Source: Xenophilus sp. Marseille-Q4582 (lineage in GTDB: Bacteria > Pseudomonadota > Gammaproteobacteria > Burkholderiales > Burkholderiaceae_C). Taken from it: a DNA stretch of 64,000 nt. Location of the stretch: the NCBI RefSeq assembly GCF_916700565.1, contig NZ_CAKAKO010000004.1, positions 859,979-923,978 on the forward strand. The letters are read 5' to 3'. A program made the translations under genes and the position numbers. Positions 26,901-35,850 of this stretch are shown here, in pieces; position 1 is the first letter of the stretch; the number at the start of each line of letters is the position of its first letter. The notes beneath the pieces were generated by a model. That model saw nothing but the letters and a program-made list of their open reading frames with translations, was not told the DNA's origin and did no database searches.

Positions 26901-28487
26901 GTGAAGAACCTCCTGTACCGATGCCTGCTGGCCGCCTGCGCGCTGCTGTGCGCTGCGGCCATGCCGGCCCGGGCGCTGACGCCGGAGCAGGCGCTGGCCA
27001 TGGCCAGCGGCGATTCGCGCTCGCGCATTGCCGCCATCAACGAGGCCGTGCTCGCTGCCGACGAGAAAGTCGCCACGCTGCTGCAGGCCCTGGCCGACGA
27101 CGCCGTGAAGTACACCGAGACGCAGGTCTTCGTGATGAAGGACAGCGGCTACCGGGACGCGGTGACCGGCGCGCCGGCCGAGCCGCCGGCCGAGGCGGAA
27201 GACGTCATCAACAACAACCTCATGCGCGGCGCGATCGCCGCCGCGCAGGCGGCCCTGCAACTGAGCAGCCCCGACTGGGCCGAACGGGCCGCGGCCGCCG
27301 ATGCGCTGTTCAAGGACCCCGACGCCTCGCGCCTGCCGCTGGTGGAAGCCGCCTTGAAGAAAGAGCAGGACGCGCGCGTGAAGGACAAGCTGGCGCTGGT
27401 GCGCGCCGCCTCGGCCCTCGAAAGCGAAGACGTGGCCACGCGCCTGGCCGCCGCCGAGGCGCTGGGCGAACAGCGCAGCCCGGCCACCAAGCTGCTGCTG
27501 AACAACCGGCTGGCCGAAGAGAGCAACGCGGGCGTCAAGGCTGCCATCCAGGCCTCCATCCAGCGCATCGACGCCACGCTGGTGTGGGGCGACCGCGTGA
27601 ACGCCGTGTTCAGCGGCATCAGCCTGGGCTCGGTGCTGCTGCTGGCCGCGCTGGGCCTGGCCATCACCTACGGGCTGATGGGCGTCATCAACATGGCGCA
27701 CGGCGAACTCATCATGATCGGCGCCTACGCCACGTACGTGGTGCAGGGCCTTTTCCAGCGCTTCTTTCCCGAGTCGATGTTCGGCTGGTACCTGGTCGCG
27801 GCCATGCCCGTGGCCTTCCTCGCCTCGGCGCTGATGGGTGCGGTGCTGGAGCGCGGCGTGATCCGCTTCCTCTACGGCCGTCCGCTGGAGACGCTGCTGG
27901 CCACCTGGGGCATCAGCCTCGTGCTGCAGCAGCTGGTGCGCTCGGTCTTCGGCGCGCAGAACGTGGGCGTGGAGAACCCGGCCTGGATGAGCGGCGGCCT
28001 GCAGCTGATGTCCAACGTCACGCTGCCGTGGAACCGCATCGGCATCATCCTTTTCGCCGGCGCGGTGCTGGCCGGCATGGCCTGGCTCATCGGCCGCACG
28101 CGCCTGGGCCTGTTCGTGCGCGGCGTCACGCAGAACCGCCCCATCGCCTCGTGCATGGGCGTGAACACGGCGCGCATCGACGCCTACGCCTTCGCGCTGG
28201 GCTCGGGCATCGCCGGCCTGGCCGGCTGCGCGCTGAGCCAGATCGGCAACGTCGGCCCCGACCTCGGCCAGAGCTACATCGTCGACAGCTTCATGGTGGT
28301 CGTGATGGGCGGCGTGGGCCAGCTGGCCGGCACGGTGTACGCGGCGCTGGGCCTGGGCGTGCTCAACAAGTTCATCGAAGGCTGGGCCGGCGCCGTGCTG
28401 GCCAAGATCGCCGTGCTGGTCTTCATCATCATCTTCATCCAGAAGCGCCCGCAGGGGATCTTCGCCATCAAGGGACGGGAAGCATGA
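26901..28487 (+). CDS. urtB: urea ABC transporter permease UrtB
   Basis: A 528-residue fusion typical of UrtB. A signal-like segment ends at ARA (about 25). A periplasmic helical region follows (about 26-230, including DAVKYTETQVFVMKD). Then comes a LivH-type permease (GISLGSVLLLAALGLAITYGLMGVINMAHGE to the end). The GTG at 26901 is chosen since CGAGGA sits upstream and VKNLLYRCLLAAC begins a clean signal peptide; a frame 14 codons longer exists. It forms the membrane channel with UrtC. The stop overlaps urtC by four bases. Confidence 0.93.
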   Translation: MKNLLYRCLLAACALLCAAAMPARALTPEQALAMASGDSRSRIAAINEAVLAADEKVATLLQALADDAVKYTETQVFVMKDSGYRDAVTGAPAEPPAEAEDVINNNLMRGAIAAAQAALQLSSPDWAERAAAADALFKDPDASRLPLVEAALKKEQDARVKDKLALVRAASALESEDVATRLAAAEALGEQRSPATKLLLNNRLAEESNAGVKAAIQASIQRIDATLVWGDRVNAVFSGISLGSVLLLAALGLAITYGLMGVINMAHGELIMIGAYATYVVQGLFQRFFPESMFGWYLVAAMPVAFLASALMGAVLERGVIRFLYGRPLETLLATWGISLVLQQLVRSVFGAQNVGVENPAWMSGGLQLMSNVTLPWNRIGIILFAGAVLAGMAWLIGRTRLGLFVRGVTQNRPIASCMGVNTARIDAYAFALGSGIAGLAGCALSQIGNVGPDLGQSYIVDSFMVVVMGGVGQLAGTVYAALGLGVLNKFIEGWAGAVLAKIAVLVFIIIFIQKRPQGIFAIKGREA

Positions 28488-29731
28488 GCCCCAACGCCTC
28501 TTCGGCCCCCGCCGTCACCCTGCCTGCCCGGGCCCCGCTGCTCACCGGCAAGGGCTGGACCGCTTTCTTCATGGCACTGATCGCCGTGTGCGCGCTGGCA
28601 CCCGTGGCCAACCTGTGGGTGCCCGAGGCGAGCGTGTTCCACATGAGCGACTACACCGTCGCGCTGCTGGGGCGCATCATGTGCTACGCCATCTGCGCGC
28701 TGGCGATGGACCTGATCTGGGGCTACACCGGCATCCTGAGCCTGGGCCATGGCCTGTTCTTCGCGCTGGGCGGCTACATGATGGGCATGTACCTCATGCG
28801 CCAGATCGGCCGCGACGGCAACTACAAGAGCGACCTGCCGGACTTCATGGTCTTCCTGGACTGGAAGGAACTGCCCTGGCACTGGACCTTCTCGGACAGC
28901 TTCCTCGCCACGCTGGTGCTGATCGTCGCGGTGCCGGGCCTGGTGGCCTTCGTGTTCGGCTGGTTCGCGTTCCGCTCGCGCATCAAGGGCGTGTACTTCT
29001 CGATCATCACGCAGGCCCTGACCTTCGCGGCCATGCTGCTGTTCTTTCGCAACGAGACGGGCTTCGGCGGCAACAACGGCTTCACGGACTTCAAGCGCAT
29101 CCTGGGCATCCCGATCGCCACGCAGGAAATGCGCATGTTCCTGTTCGCGCTCACGGGTTGCACGCTGCTGGCCTTCTTCCTGCTCGCCAAGTGGCTGGTG
29201 GGCAGCAAGTTCGGCCGCGTGCTGCAGGCCATCCGCGACGCCGAGTCGCGCACCATGTTCTGCGGCTACAACCCGCTGCCCTACAAGCTCACGATCTGGG
29301 TCATCTCCGCCATCATGTGCGGCGTGGCCGGTGCGCTGTACGTGCCGCAGGTGGGCATCATCAACCCCGGCGAGATGAGCGCGGCCAATTCCATCGAGAT
29401 CGCGATCTGGGCCGCCGTGGGCGGGCGTGCGACGCTGGTCGGGCCCATCATCGGCGCGCTTCTGGTCAACGGCGCCAAGAGCTGGCTCACGGCCTTCGCG
29501 CCCGAGTACTGGCTGTACTTCCTGGGCGCGCTGTTCATCGCCGTGACGCTGTTCCTGCCCGATGGCATCGTCGGCCTGGTGCGCAAGTGGCTGCGCCGTG
29601 GCAAGCCCGAAGCTGCGCCGGCCCTGAGCGCCGGCCGCCGCGAAGCGCAGAAGTCACTGTCCACGGAGCAGGGCATGGAGCCGAGCGCGCTGGCGCCGCT
29701 CGCGACCGAGACGAAGGGAGCACGCGCATGA
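28484..29731 (+). CDS. urtC: urea ABC transporter permease UrtC
   Basis: A 415-residue LivM-type permease: DLIWGYTGILSLGHGLFFALGGY, GVYFSIITQALTFAAMLLFF, GFGGNNGFTDF, and GAEGALYVPQVG-like and GRATLVGPIIGA segments. The last ~50 residues (from WLRRGKPEAAPAL) form a cytoplasmic tail. The ATG overlaps the urtB stop (ATGA), and its own stop overlaps urtD (ATGA), showing tight co-translation of urtBCD. Confidence 0.93.
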   Translation: MSPNASSAPAVTLPARAPLLTGKGWTAFFMALIAVCALAPVANLWVPEASVFHMSDYTVALLGRIMCYAICALAMDLIWGYTGILSLGHGLFFALGGYMMGMYLMRQIGRDGNYKSDLPDFMVFLDWKELPWHWTFSDSFLATLVLIVAVPGLVAFVFGWFAFRSRIKGVYFSIITQALTFAAMLLFFRNETGFGGNNGFTDFKRILGIPIATQEMRMFLFALTGCTLLAFFLLAKWLVGSKFGRVLQAIRDAESRTMFCGYNPLPYKLTIWVISAIMCGVAGALYVPQVGIINPGEMSAANSIEIAIWAAVGGRATLVGPIIGALLVNGAKSWLTAFAPEYWLYFLGALFIAVTLFLPDGIVGLVRKWLRRGKPEAAPALSAGRREAQKSLSTEQGMEPSALAPLATETKGARA

Positions 29732-30606
29732 CGCCCGACCTGATGGAAGCCGGCGCGCAGCGCTATGCGAAAGGGCAGAGCGGCAGCACCTCGGGCCTGA
29801 CCGAATCGGGCGGCCGCACGGCCGGCTACGGCCGGCCCGCGCTGGCCGCCGGCGAAGTGGATGTGACGCACGGCCGCATCCTGTACCTGGAAGACGTGAG
29901 CGTGAGCTTCGACGGCTTCAAGGCCATCAACAAGCTGAACCTGGACATCGCGCCCGGCGAGCTGCGCTGCATCATTGGCCCCAACGGCGCCGGCAAGACC
30001 ACGATGATGGACATCATCACGGGCAAGACCCGGCCCGACGAGGGCACGGTGTTCTTCGGCAGCACCATCGACCTGCTGCGCCACCGCGAGGCCGAAATCG
30101 CCCAGCTGGGCATCGGCCGCAAGTTCCAGAAGCCCACGGTGTTCGAGCAGCTCACGGTGTTCGAGAACCTGGAGCTGGCGCTGAAGACGCACAAGGGGGT
30201 GCGGCACTCGATGTTCTTCAGGCTCGACTCGGCGCAGGCCGACCGGCTGGCCGAGGTGCTGCACACCATCCATCTGCAGGGCAGCGTGACGCGCATGGCG
30301 GGCAACCTGAGCCACGGCCAGAAGCAGTGGCTGGAGATCGGCATGCTGCTGATGCAGGAGCCCAAGCTGCTGCTGCTCGACGAGCCCGTGGCCGGCATGA
30401 CCGACGAGGAGACGGTGCGCACGGCCGAGCTGTTCCTCTCGCTCAAGGGCAGGCATTCGCTGATGGTGGTGGAGCACGACATGAGCTTCATCCGCACCAT
30501 CTCCGAGATCGTCACCGTGCTGTGCGATGGCTCGGTGCTGGCGCAGGGCACGCTGGACGAGGTGCAGGCGGATGAACGGGTGATCGAGGTGTACCTTGGG
30601 CGCTGA
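29728..30606 (+). CDS. urtD: urea ABC transporter ATPase UrtD
   Basis: A 292-residue ATPase of the LivG type. Walker A is GPNGAGKTT, the Q-loop region is GRKFQKPTVFE, the ABC signature is LSHGQ, Walker B is LLLLDEPVAGM and the switch His is in VVEHDMSF. About 45 extra N-terminal residues (to VDVTHGRI) precede the domain, as in other UrtD proteins. It powers urea import with UrtE. Unlike most urt operons, a 633-bp repeat-rich gap follows before urtE. Confidence 0.93.
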   Translation: MTPDLMEAGAQRYAKGQSGSTSGLTESGGRTAGYGRPALAAGEVDVTHGRILYLEDVSVSFDGFKAINKLNLDIAPGELRCIIGPNGAGKTTMMDIITGKTRPDEGTVFFGSTIDLLRHREAEIAQLGIGRKFQKPTVFEQLTVFENLELALKTHKGVRHSMFFRLDSAQADRLAEVLHTIHLQGSVTRMAGNLSHGQKQWLEIGMLLMQEPKLLLLDEPVAGMTDEETVRTAELFLSLKGRHSLMVVEHDMSFIRTISEIVTVLCDGSVLAQGTLDEVQADERVIEVYLGR

Positions 30607-30660
30607 TCTTTGGATGCGCATCGGCTGTTTGCCGGCCGCGCGTGCGTGGCGTGACGGCGC

Positions 30661-30836
30661 GGCAGGGCCAGTGCCGCACCGCTCAGATGCCGCGGGTCGC
30701 TGCGCGACTGCCCTGCGCTGCTCGCAGCCGGCGGGGTCCGCGCAAACTCGCTTCGCTCAGACAATGCGCGGCCCTTTTTCCGCCGGCTGCTGCGCTGCTC
30801 GGCCGCGTCAATTCGCGGTGCGACACAGGCCCTGCC
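30661..30836. repeat. palindromic repeat element, first of two between urtD and urtE
   Basis: The ends form a 22-bp inverted repeat with two mismatches (30661-30682 against 30815-30836, core GGCAGGGCC/GGCCCTGCC). Inside is a second inverted pair, GCAGCCGGCGG/CCGCCGGCTGC. The whole can fold as a long hairpin. It contains no gene. A 20-bp part (30698-30717) reappears inverted, with one mismatch, in the second element (31127-31146). Confidence 0.6.
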
Positions 30837-30953
30837 ACGCGGTGGGAACGTGGGCTGGGCGCGGAGGCGGGTTCAATGCACCAAGCGTCCTGTGCGTCGA
30901 CGCCGCTTGCGCCTCTTCGGCTCGCGGGCCGCAGTCCCGTTTTGCACCACGAA

Positions 30954-31188
30954 GCCTGTCGAAGGGCAGCGCGCGCAGCGCACGTCAGCGCCGCCGAGAA
31001 GCGCAGGGCGACCGGCCTGCACGCGCGAAGTCGCGCGTGCTTCGTCATCTGACTCATCGCGTCTGTCCGAGCGGAATGAACGCAGTGAATGCAGCGAGTT
31101 ACGCGATGGGCCGGCCGTCCGAGCATCGCAGGGCAGCCGCGCAGCGGCCGGCGATGTCGGGCGATGTGCGCGCTGCCCTTCGGCAGGC
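30954..31188. repeat. palindromic repeat element, second of two between urtD and urtE
   Basis: The ends form a 21-bp inverted repeat with one mismatch (30954-30974 and 31168-31188; core GAAGGGCAGCGCGC). They include the widespread CCTTCGACAGGC-type intergenic motif. Inside, GCACGCGCGA and TCGCGCGTGC (31019-31040) form a perfect 10-bp stem with a 2-nt loop. No gene is seen. It shares sequence with the neighbouring element in inverted orientation and ends about 50 bp before urtE. Confidence 0.6.
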
Positions 31189-31239
31189 GGCCCCTGCAGA
31201 AAGTTGTCTCCATCTCGCCAGCCATCCTGGAGCCCCGAC

Positions 31240-31944
31240 ATGCTGACCGTCAAGAACATCCACCAGTACTACGGCGGCTCGCACATCCTGCGGGACGTGA
31301 GCTTCGAGGCCCACCCCGGCCAGATCACCGTGCTGCTGGGCCGCAATGGCGTGGGCAAGACCACCTTGCTCAAGTCGCTGATGGGCCTGGTGCCCATCAA
31401 GAGCGGCAGCATCGAGCTCGACGGCCAGCCCATCCAGAAAAAGACGCCCTACGAGCGCGCCCGCGCCGGCATGGGCTTCGTGCCGCAAGGCCGCGAGATC
31501 TTCGCGCGCCTGACGGTGGAAGAGAACCTGCGCATGGGCCTGGCCTATCGCAGCGGCAGCACGCCCATTCCGCCCGAACTGTACGAGCTGTTTCCGGTGC
31601 TCAGGCAGATGCTGCACCGGCGCGGCGGCGACCTCTCGGGCGGCCAGCAGCAGCAACTGGCCATCGCGCGCGCCCTCGCGCCCGGCCCGCGGCTGCTGAT
31701 CCTCGACGAGCCCACCGAAGGCATCCAGCCCAGCATCATCAAGGACATCGGCCGCGCGCTGCGCAGGCTGGCCACCGAAGGCTGGAAAGGCCAGAAGATG
31801 GCCATCGTGCTGTGCGAGCAGTACTATGACTTCGCCGAAGAACTGGCCGACCACTACCTCGTGATGGAGCGCGGCGAAGTCATCGCGCGCGGCGAAGGCA
31901 AGGACATGCAGGCCCAGGGCGTGCGGCAGCTCGTCGCCATCTGA
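31240..31944 (+). CDS. urtE: urea ABC transporter ATPase UrtE
   Basis: A 234-residue LivF-type ATPase: MLTVKNIHQYYGGSHILRDV, Walker A GRNGVGKTT, signature LSGGQQQ, Walker B LLILDEPTEGIQPSI and CEQYYDFAEELAD. The ATG follows CTGGAG. It is the second ATPase of the urea importer. No ure structural gene follows it, unlike the common urt-ure arrangement of the family. Confidence 0.93.
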   Translation: MLTVKNIHQYYGGSHILRDVSFEAHPGQITVLLGRNGVGKTTLLKSLMGLVPIKSGSIELDGQPIQKKTPYERARAGMGFVPQGREIFARLTVEENLRMGLAYRSGSTPIPPELYELFPVLRQMLHRRGGDLSGGQQQQLAIARALAPGPRLLILDEPTEGIQPSIIKDIGRALRRLATEGWKGQKMAIVLCEQYYDFAEELADHYLVMERGEVIARGEGKDMQAQGVRQLVAI

Positions 31945-32077
31945 CGCGTTCCTGCGCCCGCCCACCCTGCGGCGGTGCGCGCCCGCGCCGAAAGGCATGT
32001 GGGATGTCCACCTACGCAGCGGCCGACTGGGCTCCGGCAACCTCGGCTTCCTGTTGAACTTGCAGGAAGAACCAGGC

Positions 32078-32503
32078 ATGCAGATCCAGCTGAACACGAG
32101 CAATGGCATCGAGAACAAGGAATCGCTGGACCGGTGGGCCGACGACGAGCTGCGCCAGCAGCTGCAGCGCCATGCCGACGACCTGATCCGCATCGAGGTG
32201 CACCTGAGCGACGAGAACGGCCAGCGCGCGAGCGCCGCCGACAAGCGCTGCGTGATGGAGGCGCGCCTGGCCGGCCACGGCGCGCTGGCAGCCACGCACG
32301 ACGCCGAGACCATCGACCAGGCCTTCCGCGGTGCGCTGGAAAAACTCAAGCGGCAGATCGAGCACAAGGTCGGCCGCACCGCCGATCACCGCGACCGGCG
32401 CACCATCCGCACCGCCGCCGACCCCGCCGAGGGCGCGCAGGGGGCGCCGGCCCCTGGCACTGACCAGGGCCCGGCCGGCGGCAGCAACGGCACGCCGGAT
32501 TGA
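32078..32503 (+). CDS. HPF/RaiA-family ribosome-associated protein
   Basis: A 141-residue protein: MQIQLNTSNGIENKESLDRWADDELRQQL, RIEVHLSDENG, KRCVMEARLAGHGAL, AFRGALEKLKRQIEHKVGR. The beta-alpha-beta-beta-beta-alpha pattern matches HPF/YfiA proteins, which bind the decoding site and silence ribosomes. This subgroup is divergent, with a Gly/Pro-rich tail. AGGAAG precedes the ATG. Its stop overlaps a TTG codon of the next frame and lies five bases before the next ATG, so the two are probably co-expressed. Confidence 0.7.
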   Translation: MQIQLNTSNGIENKESLDRWADDELRQQLQRHADDLIRIEVHLSDENGQRASAADKRCVMEARLAGHGALAATHDAETIDQAFRGALEKLKRQIEHKVGRTADHRDRRTIRTAADPAEGAQGAPAPGTDQGPAGGSNGTPD

Positions 32504-32508
32504 GCCGG

Positions 32509-34722
32509 ATGATGGAGGCCGTGGACGCGGCCGCCGGGCGGCCTGGCCCGGCGGGCAGGCACCGCTGGCAGTTCGTGCGCACGGGCGGCGTGGACCAGGT
32601 GGTCTTTCGCAACGGCGAAGACATCGCCCGCCTGGGCGAGCTGGACCCGAAGCTGTGGGTGGCGCTGGCCTGCCCCACGCAGGGGCTGGAGTTCGACGCC
32701 CGCACGCTGGAGATGATCGACACCAACGGGGACGGACGCATCCGTCCGCCCGAGCTGATCGCGGCCTGCGAGTGGGCCGCACGCGAGCTGCGCGATCCCG
32801 ACCTGCTGATGCAAGGCGGCGACACGCTCGCGGTGAGCGAGCTGACCGAGGGCAGTGTGCTTGCGGCCGAAGCGCGGCGGCTGCTGGAGATGCTGGGCAA
32901 GGGCGAAGCCGATGCGCTGACGCTCGAAGACCTCACGGGCCGCAGCCAGCTGCTGGCCGCCATGCGCTTCAACGGCGATGGCATCGTGACGGTCAAGACG
33001 GCGCACGACGCGCCCACGCAGGCCGCGATCCGCCACATCATCGACACACACGGCAGCGTGGCCGACCGCAACGGCGAGGCCGGCGTGGACCGCGCGCGGG
33101 CCGAGGCCTTCTACGCCGAAGTGCAGGCCCTGCGCGACTGGCAGGCCAGGGCCGTGGCCGACGGGCCCGCGATGCCCCTGGGTGCGCGCACGCTGGACGC
33201 GGCGCAGGCGCTGGACGCGGTGCACGACAAGGTCGAGGACTTCTTTGCGCGCTGCCGCGTGGCGGCCTTCGACATCCAGGCCGTGCAGGCGCTGAACCCG
33301 TCGCCGGCGGAATACGAGGCGCTGTCAGGCCCCGCCATCGACGCGTCGCTGCTCAAGGGCCTGCCGCTGGCGGCCGTCACGCCGGGCCGCACGCTGCCGC
33401 TCACGGGGAACGTGAACCCCGCCTGGAGCGCGGCGCTGGCGCGCCTGCACCGCGAGGCCGTGGTGCCGCTCCTGGGCCAGGCGGCGGACCGCCTCGGCGA
33501 AGACCAGTGGCAGCAGCTCAAGTCGCAGCTGGCCGCCTGCCGCGAATGGCTGCGCAGCCGGCCGGCCACGAAACTGGGCTCGCCCGACGCCGACGAGGTG
33601 GAGGCCTGGCTGGAAGCACGGCCGGCGGTGATGGCGCTGATCGGCGAAGACGAGGGCGTGGAGGCGCACAACCTGCGCATCGTCGACCTGGAGCGGCTGC
33701 TGCGCTACAAGCGCGATCTGCTCACGCTGCTGCACAACTTCGTTTCGTTCAAGGCTTTCTACCACCGCGAGGGCGCCATCTTCCAGGCCGGCACGCTGTA
33801 CCTGGACGGCCGCAGCTGCGACCTGACGGTGCATGTGGAGGACGCCAAGAAGCACGCGATGCTCGCCGGCCTGGCCAAGACCTGCCTGGCCTACTGCGAC
33901 TGCACGCGCGAGGGCCAGAAGATGGGCATCGTCGCCGCCTTTACGGCGGGCGACGTCGACTTCCTCTTCGTGGGCCGCAACGGCGTGTTCTACGACCGCC
34001 AGGGCCGCGACTGGGACGCGAGCATCACCAAGCTGATCGAGAACCCGACCAGCGTGGCGCAGGCCTTCTTCTCGCCGTACAAGAAGTTCGTGCGCATGAT
34101 CGAGGAACAGGTGGCCAAGCGCGCCGCCGCGAGCGAGGCCACGGCGCAAAGCTCGCTCAGTTCGATGGCCACCACGATCACCACGGCCGATCAGGCGGGC
34201 ACGGCGGCCGTCAAACCTGGCGTCACGCCCAAACCGGCGGCCAAGGTCGATGTGGGCACGGTGGCGGCCATCGGTGTGGCCTTGGGCAGCATCAGCGCCG
34301 TGCTGGTGGGCATCTTCGCCAAGTTCATCGACCTGGGGGCGTGGATTCCGATCGCCGTCGCGGGCATCGTCATCGCGATCTCGGGGCCGAGCATGCTGAT
34401 CGCCTGGCTCAAGCTGCGCCAGCGCAGCCTGGGGCCGATCCTCGACGCCAGCGGCTGGGCCATCAACGGGCGCATGAAGGTCAATGTGCGGCTGGGCGCG
34501 TCGCTGTCGAAGGTGGCCCACGTGCCGGCCCGCGCCCGGCGCTACGCGCGCGACCCGTATGCCGAGCGCAGCGGCCTGGCCGGCGCTGCCGCCGCGGTGG
34601 CGCTGGTGGGCGCCGTGGCCGTGCTGGCCTGGCGCATGGGCTGGCTCGATGCGCAGTTGCCGCCCGCGCTGCAGCGGGCGCCGACAGCCGCGCAGCCGGT
34701 GCCGGCGCCGCCGGGGGCCTGA
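32509..34722 (+). CDS. large EF-hand protein with C-terminal membrane segments, function unknown
   Basis: A 737-residue protein I cannot assign. An EF-hand-like loop, DTNGDGRIRPPE, is at about 71-82, and a degenerate one (FNGDGIVTVK) at about 148-157. A long soluble region follows, with DLLTLLHNFVSFKAFYH and a Cys-containing stretch (AKTCLAYCDCTREGQ). A Thr/Ser/Lys linker leads to three hydrophobic helices: VAAIGVALGSISAVLVGIF, WIPIAVAGIVIAIS and GAAAAVALVGAVAVLAW, then a Pro-rich end. The start could also be TTG at 32500, overlapping the previous stop. Coupling to a ribosome-silencing protein suggests a stress role, but that is a guess. Confidence 0.65.
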   Translation: MMEAVDAAAGRPGPAGRHRWQFVRTGGVDQVVFRNGEDIARLGELDPKLWVALACPTQGLEFDARTLEMIDTNGDGRIRPPELIAACEWAARELRDPDLLMQGGDTLAVSELTEGSVLAAEARRLLEMLGKGEADALTLEDLTGRSQLLAAMRFNGDGIVTVKTAHDAPTQAAIRHIIDTHGSVADRNGEAGVDRARAEAFYAEVQALRDWQARAVADGPAMPLGARTLDAAQALDAVHDKVEDFFARCRVAAFDIQAVQALNPSPAEYEALSGPAIDASLLKGLPLAAVTPGRTLPLTGNVNPAWSAALARLHREAVVPLLGQAADRLGEDQWQQLKSQLAACREWLRSRPATKLGSPDADEVEAWLEARPAVMALIGEDEGVEAHNLRIVDLERLLRYKRDLLTLLHNFVSFKAFYHREGAIFQAGTLYLDGRSCDLTVHVEDAKKHAMLAGLAKTCLAYCDCTREGQKMGIVAAFTAGDVDFLFVGRNGVFYDRQGRDWDASITKLIENPTSVAQAFFSPYKKFVRMIEEQVAKRAAASEATAQSSLSSMATTITTADQAGTAAVKPGVTPKPAAKVDVGTVAAIGVALGSISAVLVGIFAKFIDLGAWIPIAVAGIVIAISGPSMLIAWLKLRQRSLGPILDASGWAINGRMKVNVRLGASLSKVAHVPARARRYARDPYAERSGLAGAAAAVALVGAVAVLAWRMGWLDAQLPPALQRAPTAAQPVPAPPGA

Positions 34723-34792
34723 GCTTCAGGGCCGCGTCCGCACGGGCCCGCCCCGCCCGCAGGCGGACGTCCCGCGCAGCGCGCGCGGCGCG

Positions 34793-35704
34793 CTACATCG
34801 CCGGCATGGCATGGGCCACTTCCGCGATCTGCGCGCGCACCCAGCGCACGCCGGGGTCTTCGTCGCGGTAGCGGTGCCACTGCAGCACTTCGGTCAGGCG
34901 CGGGGCGTCGAAGGGCGGCTCCAGCAGGCGCAGCGGCATGGCCTGCACGAACTGGTGCGCCAGCCGGGTCTGGATGGTGGCGATGCGCTCGGTGCCCACG
35001 ACGAAGCGCGGCATCAGCAGGAAGCCGTGGGCCACCACCTCGATGCGGCGCGAACCGTGCTGGTTGGCGTACCACTGCTCGAACCACGGGTTGCTGCCCT
35101 GTTCCTCCTGGTAGACCACATGGCCCAGGGCACGGTAGTCCTCGGCCGAGATGCGCGCGCCCAGGCGGGTGTTCTGCTGGCAGGCGATGACGTGGTAGGT
35201 GTCGTCGAACAGCACCTCCTGCGGATGCTCGGCCAGGGTCAGGTGGGCCGGCGTGACGAGGAAGTCCACGCGTCCCTTGTCCAGGTCCTCGGCCATGCCC
35301 GCGTAGGTGGGCCGCACGTCGAAGCTCAGGCGCGGCGCGGCGCGGGCAATGCGCCGCAGCACTTCGGTCAGCAGCACCTGCGACACATAGTCGGACGCGA
35401 TGATGCGGAACTTGCGCTCGGCCTCGGCCGGCGCGAACTCGGGCTTCACGCCCAGCGTAGCGTCCACCTGCAGCAGGATGTCGCGCACGGGTGCGATCAG
35501 GCTTTCGGCGCGCGGCGAGAGCTGCATCGTGCGCCCGACCTGCACCAGCAGCGGGTCGCCGAAATAGTCGCGCAGCCGCGCGAGCACGCCGCTCATGGCC
35601 GACTGCGTCATGTGCATGCGCTCGGCTGCGCGCGTCACGTTGCGCTCGGTCAGCAGGGCGTCCAGGGCGCTCAACAGGTTGAGGTCGATGCGCTGGTACC
35701 GCAT
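34793..35704 (-). CDS. LysR-type regulator of the catabolic island
   Basis: A 303-residue LysR protein. The HTH is at 5-64 (LNLLSALDALLTERNVTRAAERMHMTQSAMSGVLARLR) and FGDPLLVQVGRTMQLSPRA is typical of the NodD/NahR/LinR branch. The effector domain contains FRIIASDYVSQVLLTEV. It is divergent from the SMP-30 gene across 146 bp holding a T-N11-A site, so it probably controls the long plus-strand cluster. NahR-branch members often sense aromatic acids. Confidence 0.88.
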   Translation of the reverse strand: MRYQRIDLNLLSALDALLTERNVTRAAERMHMTQSAMSGVLARLRDYFGDPLLVQVGRTMQLSPRAESLIAPVRDILLQVDATLGVKPEFAPAEAERKFRIIASDYVSQVLLTEVLRRIARAAPRLSFDVRPTYAGMAEDLDKGRVDFLVTPAHLTLAEHPQEVLFDDTYHVIACQQNTRLGARISAEDYRALGHVVYQEEQGSNPWFEQWYANQHGSRRIEVVAHGFLLMPRFVVGTERIATIQTRLAHQFVQAMPLRLLEPPFDAPRLTEVLQWHRYRDEDPGVRWVRAQIAEVAHAMPAM

Positions 35705-35760
35705 GCAGGCTCTCCTTGTGAATGGGCGGCGATGTTGGAGGCTGCCTTCGCGCCCAGGTA

Positions 35761-35773
35761 TCGGCCGCGGCGA
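35761..35773. promoter_or_regulatory. T-N11-A LysR-type site
   Basis: T(CGGCCGCGGCG)A lies in a near-palindrome, ATCGGCCGCGGCGAT (35760-35774), midway between the LysR start and the SMP-30 start. This is the position expected for the regulator's recognition site. Such patterns arise easily in GC-rich DNA. Confidence 0.35.
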
Positions 35774-35850
35774 TGGCAGGCATCGGAAGAATCGGTTGGT
35801 GCGCAGGGCACCCGGTCCCTAAGCTGCGCGCTCTTCCTTGTCCCGAGCGC

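Noticed and set aside
25410..27701. 763-codon open frame antisense to urtA/urtB
   Set aside because: Composition is that of a GC-rich shadow frame, and both urt genes on the other strand are unmistakable.
30661..31188. CRISPR-like array between urtD and urtE
   Set aside because: Repeats are inverted and occur once or twice, not as regularly spaced direct repeats.
31997..32077. Longer start for the HPF/RaiA-like protein
   Set aside because: The fold begins at MQIQLNTS, where AGGAAG precedes the ATG; upstream residues look non-coding.
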